A stretch of 22,589 nucleotides of DNA, from the NCBI GenBank assembly GCA_023436075.1, contig JAEZKS010000187.1, positions 1-22,589 of the forward strand, written 5' to 3'. The DNA comes from Methanobacteriota archaeon (lineage in GTDB: Archaea; Halobacteriota; Methanocellia; Methanocellales; Methanocellaceae). The position numbers and the translations under genes were made by a program. The stretch's first letter is position 1; every line of letters begins with the position of its first letter. The notes under the pieces are model-generated. The model worked only from the letters and a program-made list of their open reading frames with translations. It searched no databases and was not told where the DNA came from. This document shows positions 6,575 through 14,125 of the stretch, piece after piece.

Positions 6575-8626
6575 ATGCTGTTGCGCGAAAAAACGTTGGT
6601 CGTCATCGTAGCGATCTTCGCAATACTCATTCTAATCGAGTTTCTTTTCTCGAACTCCATTGTCATGGGGAGCTTCTACAGCCTGGAGCAGAACGATACG
6701 CAGCAGAAGGTATCTCAGATCGAAGGCGCCTACCACAAGGACCTGCAGTCCATCGATGCGCTGCTCGCGGACCGGGCGGCGCGGGACGACTCGTATGCAT
6801 ACATGGCCCACCCCCAGGCGTCCTACATCGAGCAGAACATGAGGGACGAGACGTTCGTCTCCCAGGACATCGACCTTCTCCTCATGGTCGACCGCACAGG
6901 GGACATCACCTATGGCAAGGCCTTTGATATGAAGAACCGGAAGGCGGTCCCTGTCCCAGAGGAGAGTATACAGCCCCTCCTCTACAACGGTAGCCCGCTC
7001 CTGCTGACCTCCGCGGGCGACAACAAATCCGGCGTGCTGGACCTGGCTGAGGGCACGATGCTCGTGGCCGCCCGGCCCATTCTGGATGGGAAGAAGCAGG
7101 GCGAGCCCCGCGGGACGATGCTCATCGGCCGGTATGTCGACGAGGGATGGGTCGATGACCTGGCCGGGACGACGCGTCTCAACTTGTCCATGTACCACGT
7201 TGACGACCCAGGCCTCCCGGAGGACGTGCTCAATGCGCGCAATCTCTCGACAGTCGACGACCAGCCCCTCGTAGTCCCGCTGGACGACGTCGTCATCGGC
7301 GGCTACCTGGTGATCGACGACGTCTTCGATAAGCCCACGCTGATCCTGCGGGTGGAGCAGGACAGGCCGTTCTACGCTAAGGGGATACAGACGATCGCGT
7401 ATGTCATCCTCGCGACACTCGCAACTGGCGTGATCATCGCCGCCATTGCCATGTTCCTGCTGTCGAAGATCGTCCTGTCCCGTCTGATGGACCTGCACGC
7501 GTCGGTGAAAAAGATCACTGCCAACGACGACCTGTCAGCCCGGGTGAGAGTGGTCGGGAGCGACGAGATCTCGAACCTCTCCAGAGCCATCAACGGCATG
7601 CTGGTCTCGCTCGATCTGTCCCATCAGAAACTGCACGAGAGCGAGAGCCGTTACCATGCGGTCGTCGAGGACCAGTCTGAGCTGATCTGCCGCTTCCGCG
7701 GCGACGGCTCCATAGGATTCGCCAACGAGGCCTACCTCAGACACTTCGGCATGGACTCTCGGTCATGGCCGGGCCAGAACTTCCTGCACCTGCTGCCACA
7801 GGCAGCTCGGAGCGACGTGGAAGCGCTGCTGCCTACGCTGACCGTGACCAGGCCTGCCGGCGTCCTCGAATGCCGCTTCGACCGGGACGACGGGGCCCAG
7901 TGGCTGCAGTGGAGTTTCCGGGCCATATTCGACCGGCGGGGGCAGGTCTCTGAGTTCCAGGCGGTCGGCAGGGACATCACCGAGCTCAAACGAAACGAGG
8001 AGCAGATCAAGGCGTCACTCAAGGAGAAAGACGCGCTTCTCAAAGAGATCCACCACCGTGTCAAGAACAACCTGCAGATCATCTCGAGCATTCTCAGTCT
8101 CCAAGAGGCACAGGTGAGCGATCTGGCGAGCCGGGAGGTCCTCGCAGACAGCCGGAACCGGATCAAGAGCATGGCTCTTATCCACGAGCGGCTGTACGGG
8201 TCCGGCGACCTGTCCAGCATAGACTTCGCCGAGTACGTCAGGAACCTGATAGGCCACCTGTCGCAGTCATACGGCTCGGACAGCGGCAGGATCGCCGTGA
8301 AGACAGATGTCGACGGCATATCACTGAACATCGACGTTGCCATCCCTCTCGGCCTGATCGTGAACGAGCTAGTCACCAACAGCTTCAAGCACGCGTTCCC
8401 GGGGAACGCGACGGGAGAAATTTTCGTCAAGCTTCACCGGGAAAGCGACGGGAAATACCTGCTGGTCGTGGGCGACGACGGCACAGGAATGCCCACAGGC
8501 TTCGACCTCGATAGCACTTCTTCGCTAGGGCTGCAACTAGTCCATGCTCTCGCCCAGCAGATCGACAGCCAGGTCACCATGGTGCCGGGGAAGGGCACGG
8601 TGTTCAGGATATCATTTTCCGCGTGA
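6575..8626 (+). CDS. Membrane sensor histidine kinase: CHASE4-HAMP-PAS-HisKA_2-HATPase
   Basis: 683 residues. TM1 lies at about 8-30 and TM2 at about 271-297; the 240-residue segment between faces outside and resembles CHASE4 (SQIEGAYHKDLQSIDALLAD, then DDSYAYM). A HAMP linker follows (about 297-350), a PAS domain (about 360-475, ending AVGRDITELKR), then the HisKA_2 dimerisation motif EIHHRVKNNLQ with phosphorylation probably on H494, and an HATPase_c domain with N-box NELVTNSFKHAF and G-box GDDGTGMP. It should autophosphorylate in response to an external or PAS-bound signal. No response regulator is encoded next to it, so it is an orphan kinase here. The start ATG 6575 leads straight into TM1; the upstream Shine-Dalgarno is weak. 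Confidence 0.9.
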   Translation: MLLREKTLVVIVAIFAILILIEFLFSNSIVMGSFYSLEQNDTQQKVSQIEGAYHKDLQSIDALLADRAARDDSYAYMAHPQASYIEQNMRDETFVSQDIDLLLMVDRTGDITYGKAFDMKNRKAVPVPEESIQPLLYNGSPLLLTSAGDNKSGVLDLAEGTMLVAARPILDGKKQGEPRGTMLIGRYVDEGWVDDLAGTTRLNLSMYHVDDPGLPEDVLNARNLSTVDDQPLVVPLDDVVIGGYLVIDDVFDKPTLILRVEQDRPFYAKGIQTIAYVILATLATGVIIAAIAMFLLSKIVLSRLMDLHASVKKITANDDLSARVRVVGSDEISNLSRAINGMLVSLDLSHQKLHESESRYHAVVEDQSELICRFRGDGSIGFANEAYLRHFGMDSRSWPGQNFLHLLPQAARSDVEALLPTLTVTRPAGVLECRFDRDDGAQWLQWSFRAIFDRRGQVSEFQAVGRDITELKRNEEQIKASLKEKDALLKEIHHRVKNNLQIISSILSLQEAQVSDLASREVLADSRNRIKSMALIHERLYGSGDLSSIDFAEYVRNLIGHLSQSYGSDSGRIAVKTDVDGISLNIDVAIPLGLIVNELVTNSFKHAFPGNATGEIFVKLHRESDGKYLLVVGDDGTGMPTGFDLDSTSSLGLQLVHALAQQIDSQVTMVPGKGTVFRISFSA

Positions 8627-8646
8627 TGATGCACCTGCGCAGAAGA

Positions 8647-8699
8647 TTTATAATTTTATAGTGATTAAACGTTTATGATAGTGCAAAAACCACTGCACT
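8647..8699 (+). promoter_or_regulatory. Promoter and hairpin/operator before fprA
   Basis: TTTATAAT at 8647-8654 is a good TATA box. The predicted start near 8676 is followed at once by a perfect inverted repeat, AGTGCA (8680-8685) and TGCACT (8694-8699). It could be a repressor site or a 5'-leader hairpin controlling FprA synthesis, for example in response to oxygen or redox state. The last point is inference. Confidence 0.45.
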
Positions 8700-8715
8700 G
8701 CCAGGAATTTTTACC

Positions 8716-9903
8716 ATGATCGAAGTCACCAAAGGCCTGTACTGGGTGGGGGCCATCGACTGGGAGATCCGGGACTTCCACGGCTACGCCACGCCGAAGG
8801 GCACCACGTACAACGCATACCTGATCGTCGACGAGAAGATCGCGCTCGTGGACACGGTGAAGGAGCCGTTCCGGGAAGAGCTGCTAGCCCGCGTCGCGGA
8901 GATCGTCGATCCGGCAAAGATCGACTACGTGATCGTCAACCACCTCGAACGCGACCATTTCGGATCGTTCGCGCATGTGATGGACGTGGCGAAGAACGCG
9001 AAGGTGTACGCGTCCGAGCGGGGCAAAAAGGGCATCGTCGAGAAATACGGCGACCGGTTCGAGGTGACCGCCGTGAAGTCCGGCGACATTCTGAGCCTGG
9101 GCAAAAAGTCTCTGCGCTTCGTCGAGACGCCCATGCTACACTGGCCGGACAGCATGTTCACCTACGTGGAGCCGGACAACGTGCTCCTGTCGAGCGACGC
9201 CTTCGGGCAGCATGTCGCCTGTTCGCAGCGGTTTGACAGGGAGGTCGACCGGCACGTGCTACTGGACGACGCGAAGACGTACTACGCGAACATCCTCATG
9301 CCGTTCGGGCAGCTGATCCAGAACCTGCTGGCGAAGGTGCCGTCGCTTAACCTGGCGCCGAAGATCATCGCTCCTGACCATGGCCTCATCTGGACCGACC
9401 CCGGCACGATCATCGATGCCTACGGGCTCTGGTCGCGGTTCGAGTCGAAAGACAAGATCGTCATCGTCTACGACACCATGTGGGAGAGCACTGAGAAGAT
9501 GGCTCACCTGATCGCTAAGGGCGCCATGGACGAAGGCGGAGTGGAAGTCAAACTATTCCACCTGCGCAAGTCGCCTATGAGCGAAGCGATCAACGAAATA
9601 CAGGATGGGAAAGCGGTCCTCATCGGGTCTTCGACGCTGAACAACGGGGTATTCCCCACTGTGGGCGGATTCCTCTATTACCTGAAGGGCCTGAAGCCAA
9701 AGAACAAGCTGACCTCGGCCTTCGGCTCCTATGGGTGGGCGGGCGGCTCGGTGAAAGAGATCATGGCCCGCCTCAAAGAGATGGAGCTGGAGACTATCGA
9801 GCCGCCACTGGACTTACGGTACCCGATGGCCTCACAGCAAGAGGCCGAATGCGTCGAGTTCGGACGCAATATCGCAAAACGCGTGAGGGAGGCAGGCAAA
9901 TGA
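8716..9903 (+). CDS. fprA: A-type flavodiiron protein (F420H2 oxidase type)
   Basis: 395 residues, standard length for a two-domain flavodiiron protein. The N-terminal metallo-beta-lactamase-like domain has a full diiron ligand set: H76, E78, D80 (NHLERDH), H142, D161 and H222 (DHG). The C-terminal flavodoxin domain starts near residue 247 with the FMN-binding loop YDTMWEST (252-259) and continues to the end. In methanogens such enzymes reduce O2 to water with F420H2; homologues elsewhere reduce NO. Here it would be a cytoplasmic oxygen-defence enzyme. AGGAA lies 8 bases before ATG 8716. The stop codon overlaps the start of the rubredoxin-like gene, suggesting coupled synthesis of an electron-transfer partner. 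Substrate choice (O2 or NO) cannot be read from sequence. Confidence 0.93.
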   Translation: MIEVTKGLYWVGAIDWEIRDFHGYATPKGTTYNAYLIVDEKIALVDTVKEPFREELLARVAEIVDPAKIDYVIVNHLERDHFGSFAHVMDVAKNAKVYASERGKKGIVEKYGDRFEVTAVKSGDILSLGKKSLRFVETPMLHWPDSMFTYVEPDNVLLSSDAFGQHVACSQRFDREVDRHVLLDDAKTYYANILMPFGQLIQNLLAKVPSLNLAPKIIAPDHGLIWTDPGTIIDAYGLWSRFESKDKIVIVYDTMWESTEKMAHLIAKGAMDEGGVEVKLFHLRKSPMSEAINEIQDGKAVLIGSSTLNNGVFPTVGGFLYYLKGLKPKNKLTSAFGSYGWAGGSVKEIMARLKEMELETIEPPLDLRYPMASQQEAECVEFGRNIAKRVREAGK

Positions 9904-10007
9904 AGTGGATGTGCTCGGTCTGTCTTTACATTTTCGAAGGCGAGGAGCCACCGGAGGAGTGCCCGATCTGCGGCGCGCCGAAATCCGAGTTCGGGCAGGT
10001 GCCATAG
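9900..10007 (+). CDS. 35-residue rubredoxin-like (rubrerythrin-type) iron protein
   Basis: The ATG at 9900-9902 overlaps the fprA stop (ATGA). The 35-residue product has C5-x2-C8 and C21-x2-C24, with WMCSVC and ECPICGAP signatures. This is the short rubredoxin-like domain usually found at the C-terminus of rubrerythrin, here free-standing and shorter than ordinary rubredoxins (about 52 residues). It should bind one iron in a four-cysteine site. Overlap with fprA strongly suggests it passes electrons to the flavodiiron protein or to another oxidative-stress enzyme. A longer reading from upstream inside fprA would be in another frame of that gene and is unlikely. Confidence 0.8.
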   Translation: MKWMCSVCLYIFEGEEPPEECPICGAPKSEFGQVP

Positions 10008-10100
10008 CCCGGCGGAGTCCTGCCGGTCGTCGGGCCTGCCATGGAATGCAACTCATTATATAAAATCGCCATATAACTTCTTTTTAATTATATCAAGATA

Positions 10101-10110
10101 TTTTAATATA
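10101..10110 (+). promoter_or_regulatory. TATA box for the small membrane protein gene
   Basis: TTTTAATATA lies about 32 bases before ATG 10138, giving a predicted short leader of under 10 bases, in keeping with the absence of a clear Shine-Dalgarno. Confidence 0.55.
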
Positions 10111-10137
10111 GAGGAAGCGCTTACTAATCATAGACAT

Positions 10138-10347
10138 ATGAGACGAATGATAGAGCTCGATTACATACTAAACCGGGGCGGGTGGATGCTGCTGACTATA
10201 TCACTCCTGTTCTGCAGCCTGTGTGTCTTCCTGAAACTGGCTTACCCCGGCATGAATCCTCCGGTCCTCGCAGTCCTCGTTTTTGCCGGCGGATTTCTCG
10301 TCTCAATGACGACCATGACCGGGCTCAAAATCCTTAAAATTTCCTGA
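10138..10347 (+). CDS. Small two-helix membrane protein, unknown function
   Basis: 69 residues. After a short N-terminus there are two hydrophobic helices, about 17-34 (MLLTISLLFCSLCVFLKL) and 42-60 (VLAVLVFAGGFLVSMTT), joined by a Pro/Gly-containing turn, with a short basic tail. No family is recognised. It has its own TATA box, and 144 bases separate it from the prenyltransferase gene, which also appears to have its own promoter, so an operon is not implied. Confidence 0.6.
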   Translation: MRRMIELDYILNRGGWMLLTISLLFCSLCVFLKLAYPGMNPPVLAVLVFAGGFLVSMTTMTGLKILKIS

Positions 10348-10368
10348 CCTGAACATCTTTTCTAAGGT

Positions 10369-10404
10369 CATGTGATTACACATGTGATAACATATGTGAA
10401 AGAA
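10369..10404. repeat. Three tandem 12-bp units upstream of the UbiA-type gene
   Basis: CATGTGATTACA (10369-10380), CATGTGATAACA (10381-10392) and TATGTGAAAGAA (10393-10404) form a head-to-tail array, the third unit degenerate. Overlapping short palindromes (CACATGTG, CATATG) occur within it. It sits just upstream of the TATA candidate TTTAAA at 10423-10428, the usual place for an activator-binding array. The repeats are seen; regulation is inferred. Confidence 0.5.
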
Positions 10405-10491
10405 AGGTTTATTTGGTCATAGTTTAAAAGTTATTATTTTGGTGCAAATTATATTCCCCCACATGGACATAGCCTGGCAAGTATTGCACGG

Positions 10492-11478
10492 ATGGTCATC
10501 GACGAGCTAGTGCATGGAGGACATGTGGCAGCCCTGGTGCTGCCTTCGATAGTGATTGCCATCGCGCTGGCCAGGAACGACCCCCTGAACTTGCCAATAC
10601 TGGCCATCTCATATCTCGGCCCGCTGATCGTATACTCATATAACTATTACGGGGAGCTGGAAAAGGACCGGCTGACCATGCCTGACCGGACGTCCTACCT
10701 GGAAAAGAAGGCAAAGGCATATCCTGTTTTAATCAGCGCATACGTCGGATTAATGGCGGCTGCGGTTGTCCTTTACCAGGGGGACATATGGAAGCTCGGG
10801 ATCATTGTCGGCATCCTGCTGGCGGCAGGAATACTGTACACCCTGTGCCTGAAGCGACTGACCAGGTACGTCCCGGGATTCAAGACCTACTTCGTCACGG
10901 GCGAATGGGCGCTGGCCGCCGTGCTCATGTACGCCACGTACGCCAACGACGCCCCTGCGACACTGCTGCTGGCAGCATTCTGCTTTGTGTTTCTGAGGGT
11001 ACTGATCAACGTGATCTTTTCGGACCTGAAAGATATCCGGTCAGACTCGAATGACGGGCTGAAGACCATACCTGTCGTCCTCGGGTGGAATGGCACTATA
11101 CGCCTGCTGTACCTGCTTAACCTGGCGTCTCCTCTTCCGCTGGTCATCAGCGCGCTCGCCGGCTGGGTGCCGGGCATCGTGCTGGTATTGATCGTCTTCA
11201 TCATGTACGATTTCTACTACCTGAGACATGCGAAGATATCAGGAGAGGCGAGCATGAAGCTGAAGGATTACGCCTTCGCCGACTATGAGTTCATACTATG
11301 GCCATGGGCCATCGCCATCGGAGTATTGCTCCAGGACTGGTTCGGGCCGCTCCTGCCCGCAACGCTCGTGCTGTTGATCATTGCGCTTTCCACCGGAATG
11401 CTGATGTCCGAGAATGGCTCTGACGGCCAGAAGAAAAAAAGTGCGACCGATGAGGCCGAGACGACCATGTCGTCGTGA
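10492..11478 (+). CDS. UbiA-family prenyltransferase (membrane)
   Basis: 328 residues with about eight or nine hydrophobic helices. The first aspartate-rich motif is N51-x3-E55-x3-D59, with Glu in place of the usual central Asp; the second is SDLKDIRSDSNDG near residues 178-190, followed by the typical TIPVVLG. UbiA enzymes transfer isoprenoid chains to lipid, quinone or heme-type acceptors; archaeal members include geranylgeranylglyceryl phosphate synthases of lipid synthesis. The acceptor here cannot be told. A hydrophilic tail of about 25 residues follows the last helix. The start ATG 10492 gives the family-like opening VIDELVHGGHVAALVLP; no in-frame start occurs in the preceding 50 bases. 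Confidence 0.8.
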   Translation: MVIDELVHGGHVAALVLPSIVIAIALARNDPLNLPILAISYLGPLIVYSYNYYGELEKDRLTMPDRTSYLEKKAKAYPVLISAYVGLMAAAVVLYQGDIWKLGIIVGILLAAGILYTLCLKRLTRYVPGFKTYFVTGEWALAAVLMYATYANDAPATLLLAAFCFVFLRVLINVIFSDLKDIRSDSNDGLKTIPVVLGWNGTIRLLYLLNLASPLPLVISALAGWVPGIVLVLIVFIMYDFYYLRHAKISGEASMKLKDYAFADYEFILWPWAIAIGVLLQDWFGPLLPATLVLLIIALSTGMLMSENGSDGQKKKSATDEAETTMSS

Positions 11479-11525
11479 ATTAGCTTCGCCGCGTATAGCC
11501 ATTTTTGAAAATTGTATATGCTGAG

Positions 11526-11655
11526 CCCGTGGTTATAACACCAGGTACACCAAGTCCACGGAGTACACAATTTCGTTGACAACAAGCCACAGCACGCCTT
11601 TTTAAACGTTTTGTGTACTTGGTGTGCCTGGTGAACTTTATGTTATAACTACGGG
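11526..11655. repeat. 130-bp inverted-repeat element in a convergent gap
   Basis: The outer arms 11526-11539 and 11642-11655 match over 14 bases with one mismatch (CCCGTGGTTATAAC). Inner arms continue with CACCAGGTACACCAAGT against its inverted copy (one mismatch in 17), then GTACACAA against TTGTGTAC. The left arm carries a 9-base insertion and the right arm an 8-base insertion. It fills most of the 220-base gap between the convergent UbiA and phosphoglycerate mutase genes. No transposase is present and I see no clear target duplication. It could be a MITE-like element or a long bidirectional hairpin terminator. Confidence 0.6.
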
Positions 11656-11699
11656 AAAGCATGTAAAAAGATATGCAAATAGCCAACGCATCTCTTGGC

Positions 11700-12926
11700 T
11701 CATGCCCCGAACTTTTTAGTCTTATTAGCCAGGTCGAGCACGATAGGCATGACGTCGATGCCACGTATCCGCAGCAGGCCGCCTTTGTGTGCCACCAGCT
11801 CATTATAGTGCTCGACCGAGTCGATCCGCACGCCGGGCCCGTGCATCAGGATGGGCACCGGGTCGGCCGAATGGTCCTTGATCGAGACGGGTGTGCTGTG
11901 GTCGGCGGTGACGACGATGAGCGTGTCCTTCAGGCTCTCCAGCAGCTTGAACGCATCGTCCACGGCCTCGAAGAAGCGAGTCTTTTTGTCGAAATCGCCA
12001 TCGTGGCCTGCCTCGTCGGCGCCCTTGATGTTCAGCAGCACGAAGTCGTGCGTCTGAAGCGCGCTGATTGCGCGCTGTATCTTGGCCCGAACGCGTCTCA
12101 CCGGGTCTTCGATGTCCTCGCCCTCGACAGACAGGTACTCCAGGCCGCACATCTTGCCGATGCCGATGATCAGGCCGGCCTGCGCCACCACGGCGCCCTT
12201 CATGCCGTAGCGCTCGCCGAAGGGCGGGATGTGTGGCACCACGCCAGCGCCCCGGATGAGGACTGCGTTTCCGGGAGGCAGCCCTTTCTTCCGGCGTTCT
12301 TCGTTTACGGGCTGGTGGTCCAGCACTTCGGAGACCTGGCGTGAGATGCTGTTGACGATGTCAGCGGTCCGCTTTGCCTCGGGCGTGTCGTCCGTGGCGT
12401 GGCTCTCCTTGATGGGATTTCCCTCCTTCTTCGGGTCCGTATCGCTAATCGCCGACGACAGCCCTTTGCCCCGGAGCACCAGCGCAGCCCGGTGTCCCGT
12501 GGAGCGCTTGAAGATGATCTCGACGCCGGGCGCCTTGACTTTCTCGTTGATGGCTTTCGCCAGGGAGTCAGTATCTTCGATCCTCCCGGCTCTCCGATCG
12601 GTGACGACTCCGTTCTCGATCGTGGCGAAGTTGACCCGGAAGGCTATGTCGCCGCCCCTGACGTCGATGCCCACGCCTGCGGCCTCGAAAGGCCCGCGGC
12701 CGGTATAATACTCGTATGGGTCGTAGCCAAGCAGCGCCAGATGAGAAGTATCAGATCCCGGGCGGATGCCCGGCGCAATGGTATCCATGATGCCGTTGAT
12801 GCCTCCGAAAGCGAGCGCGTCCATGTTGGGCTTCCGGGCTACGGCGAGCGGTGTCTTTCCTCCGACGGGCCTGTCCGAGGCCCCGTCCATGACGATGAAC
12901 AGAATCTTGTTAGCGACGTTGGACAT
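11700..12926 (-). CDS. apgM: 2,3-bisphosphoglycerate-independent phosphoglycerate mutase, archaeal type
   Basis: 408 residues, the normal length. It interconverts 2- and 3-phosphoglycerate in glycolysis/gluconeogenesis. It belongs to the alkaline phosphatase superfamily: the metal-binding Asp in IVMDGASDRP (D14), the nucleophile motif GSDTSHLALLGYDP (Ser at about 58), YYTGRGPFEAAG, NIKGADEAGHDGD and VTADHSTPVSIKDHS, the last two providing metal ligands. I start at ATG 12926 because the TATA box at 12956-12963 puts the transcript start near 12933; the further upstream in-frame ATG codons (12935, 12938) would be at or before it. It is convergent with the prenyltransferase gene and divergent from 13128. 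Confidence 0.93.
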   Translation of the reverse strand: MSNVANKILFIVMDGASDRPVGGKTPLAVARKPNMDALAFGGINGIMDTIAPGIRPGSDTSHLALLGYDPYEYYTGRGPFEAAGVGIDVRGGDIAFRVNFATIENGVVTDRRAGRIEDTDSLAKAINEKVKAPGVEIIFKRSTGHRAALVLRGKGLSSAISDTDPKKEGNPIKESHATDDTPEAKRTADIVNSISRQVSEVLDHQPVNEERRKKGLPPGNAVLIRGAGVVPHIPPFGERYGMKGAVVAQAGLIIGIGKMCGLEYLSVEGEDIEDPVRRVRAKIQRAISALQTHDFVLLNIKGADEAGHDGDFDKKTRFFEAVDDAFKLLESLKDTLIVVTADHSTPVSIKDHSADPVPILMHGPGVRIDSVEHYNELVAHKGGLLRIRGIDVMPIVLDLANKTKKFGA

Positions 12927-12955
12927 GAAAATCATCATTACATATCCATGCAAAG

Positions 12956-12963
12956 TATAAAAC
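12956..12963 (-). promoter_or_regulatory. TATA box of apgM
   Basis: GTTTTATA on the minus strand, 30 to 37 bases before ATG 12926, predicts a leader under 10 bases and decides the start codon used for apgM. Confidence 0.5.
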
Positions 12964-13024
12964 AGTAAAGCGGAACCGAATACGTATATAGCTAATAATA
13001 TAATATTTAAAGCCGGTTTTGATC

Positions 13025-13105
13025 GAAAACTTTAAAAACGGATTACGCAAGTAAGGTCTCATAAGAATATATAAGTAAATTTTTGTAACAATAGCCTTTT
13101 ATATG
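13025..13105 (+). promoter_or_regulatory. Tandem promoter candidates before the 13128 gene
   Basis: CGAAAACTTTAAAAACG (13025-13041) is a strong-looking BRE/TATA; ATATATAAG lies near 13067-13076; TTTTATATG (13097-13105) is at the right distance for leaderless expression from ATG 13128. The first may give a longer leader of about 70 bases or another transcript. Confidence 0.45.
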
Positions 13106-13127
13106 TTTTATTCTAATCATTCAACTG

Positions 13128-13541
13128 ATGACTGTCCTGGACAATATGACCAAGGAAAAGATCGAGAAGAAAGTAGACGTCATCTTCAAGGACATCAGGA
13201 AAGCGGAGACCCCGGAGGACGTGGTGCCTCTGCTGGTAGAGCTTTCCGAATTTATCGACGAGGAAAACCTGACGCCGCAGCAACTGGAAGAGCTCCGCGG
13301 CATCGGCATCAAGGCCATGCACCGGCACAGCCAGCTTGAGTTCCTGAACAACTTCGGCGCGCTGATCTCCATCGTCACTGCCAGCATGATCGCCGGGGGC
13401 GCGATCACCGGCATGTATATGATCTACACGTTGAGCGAAACGGATCCCCTGTCCATCGTGCTACTGGCGCCACTGGCGCTGCTGGCGTTGCTGCCGATCT
13501 ATCTGTTCTACTACGGCAAGACCCAGCGATGGTTCAGCTAG
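13128..13541 (+). CDS. Small membrane protein with soluble helical N-terminus, unknown
   Basis: 137 residues. The first 75 are charged and helical (KEKIEKKVDVIFKDIRK, then LTPQQLEELRGIGIKAM), followed by two hydrophobic helices at about 78-101 (GALISIVTASMIAGGAITGM) and 109-128, and a short basic tail. I do not recognise a family. The start has a TATA box 23 to 31 bases upstream and no Shine-Dalgarno, consistent with leaderless translation. The stop overlaps the stop of the convergent DUF99 gene by four bases, so transcripts of the two may overlap. Confidence 0.7.
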   Translation: MTVLDNMTKEKIEKKVDVIFKDIRKAETPEDVVPLLVELSEFIDEENLTPQQLEELRGIGIKAMHRHSQLEFLNNFGALISIVTASMIAGGAITGMYMIYTLSETDPLSIVLLAPLALLALLPIYLFYYGKTQRWFS

Positions 13542-14125
13542 GCCCGCCGCCTCGATTCGCCTAGCACGATACCTGTAGCGATAATGTGAGCGACGCGTAG
13601 CGGCTCAGGCAGCCGGCTATGCACGGCCGTGTCCACGATCAGCCGGGCCGCATCTTCTTTATCGATCCCGTTACACTGAAAATAGACCGGGCCGCCGCGC
13701 CACTTCGTCTGAACCTCGTGTACTTCGCCTGCCTTTAGCATGGCCTCGTACCTCATCCCGGGCTCGCTCAGGTTTTCCAGCGCCCTGCAAATGCTTTCCA
13801 TGTCCGGAGGCCTGCGGGTGATCACTATGACGGGCATCCCTGTCCTATGGTGAAGCGCCTCGATGTCCACCACATTGAAGCCGCCGAAGGTCACCCCGTT
13901 CAGCATGGCCACCCGTATCTGGCCATAGTTCCTGCTCTCCGTGATCATCGTGGCCAGCCGCCCGGTGGCGTCCATGCCATCTTTCTCCACGTGTGTGCTC
14001 AGCAGCCCGTCCAGCCAGCCCCCGCCCCGCATGACGGCACCGACGACCAGCACCTCCTTCGAGACGAGCGGCGAGTCGTCGATGCCCAGAATGCGCATCT
14101 CAGGCTTGTGATACTTGCCGTTCAT
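13538..14125 (-). CDS. DUF99 (UPF0215) family protein
   Basis: 195 residues, typical of the archaeal DUF99 family, which databases now often label endonuclease dU; that name comes from family knowledge, not from this sequence. Characteristic features are the N-terminal RILGIDDSP, VVGAVMRGGGWLDG and the run AMLNGVTFGGFNVVD. No membrane segments. ATG 14125 is chosen because GAGAGG lies five bases upstream; an ATG at 14098, one base after the neighbour's stop, has no such site. The start lies inside the end of the YhfC-like gene, a 26-base overlap, so the two are co-transcribed and probably translationally coupled. Confidence 0.8.
   Translation of the reverse strand: MNGKYHKPEMRILGIDDSPLVSKEVLVVGAVMRGGGWLDGLLSTHVEKDGMDATGRLATMITESRNYGQIRVAMLNGVTFGGFNVVDIEALHHRTGMPVIVITRRPPDMESICRALENLSEPGMRYEAMLKAGEVHEVQTKWRGGPVYFQCNGIDKEDAARLIVDTAVHSRLPEPLRVAHIIATGIVLGESRRRA

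Noticed and set aside
7732..8430. 232-codon minus-strand frame inside the kinase gene
   Set aside because: It is the reverse reading of PAS and HisKA_2 coding sequence; Ser/Arg-rich with no family features.
11673..12968. Long plus-strand frames opposite apgM
   Set aside because: apgM on the minus strand has complete catalytic motifs over the same bases.
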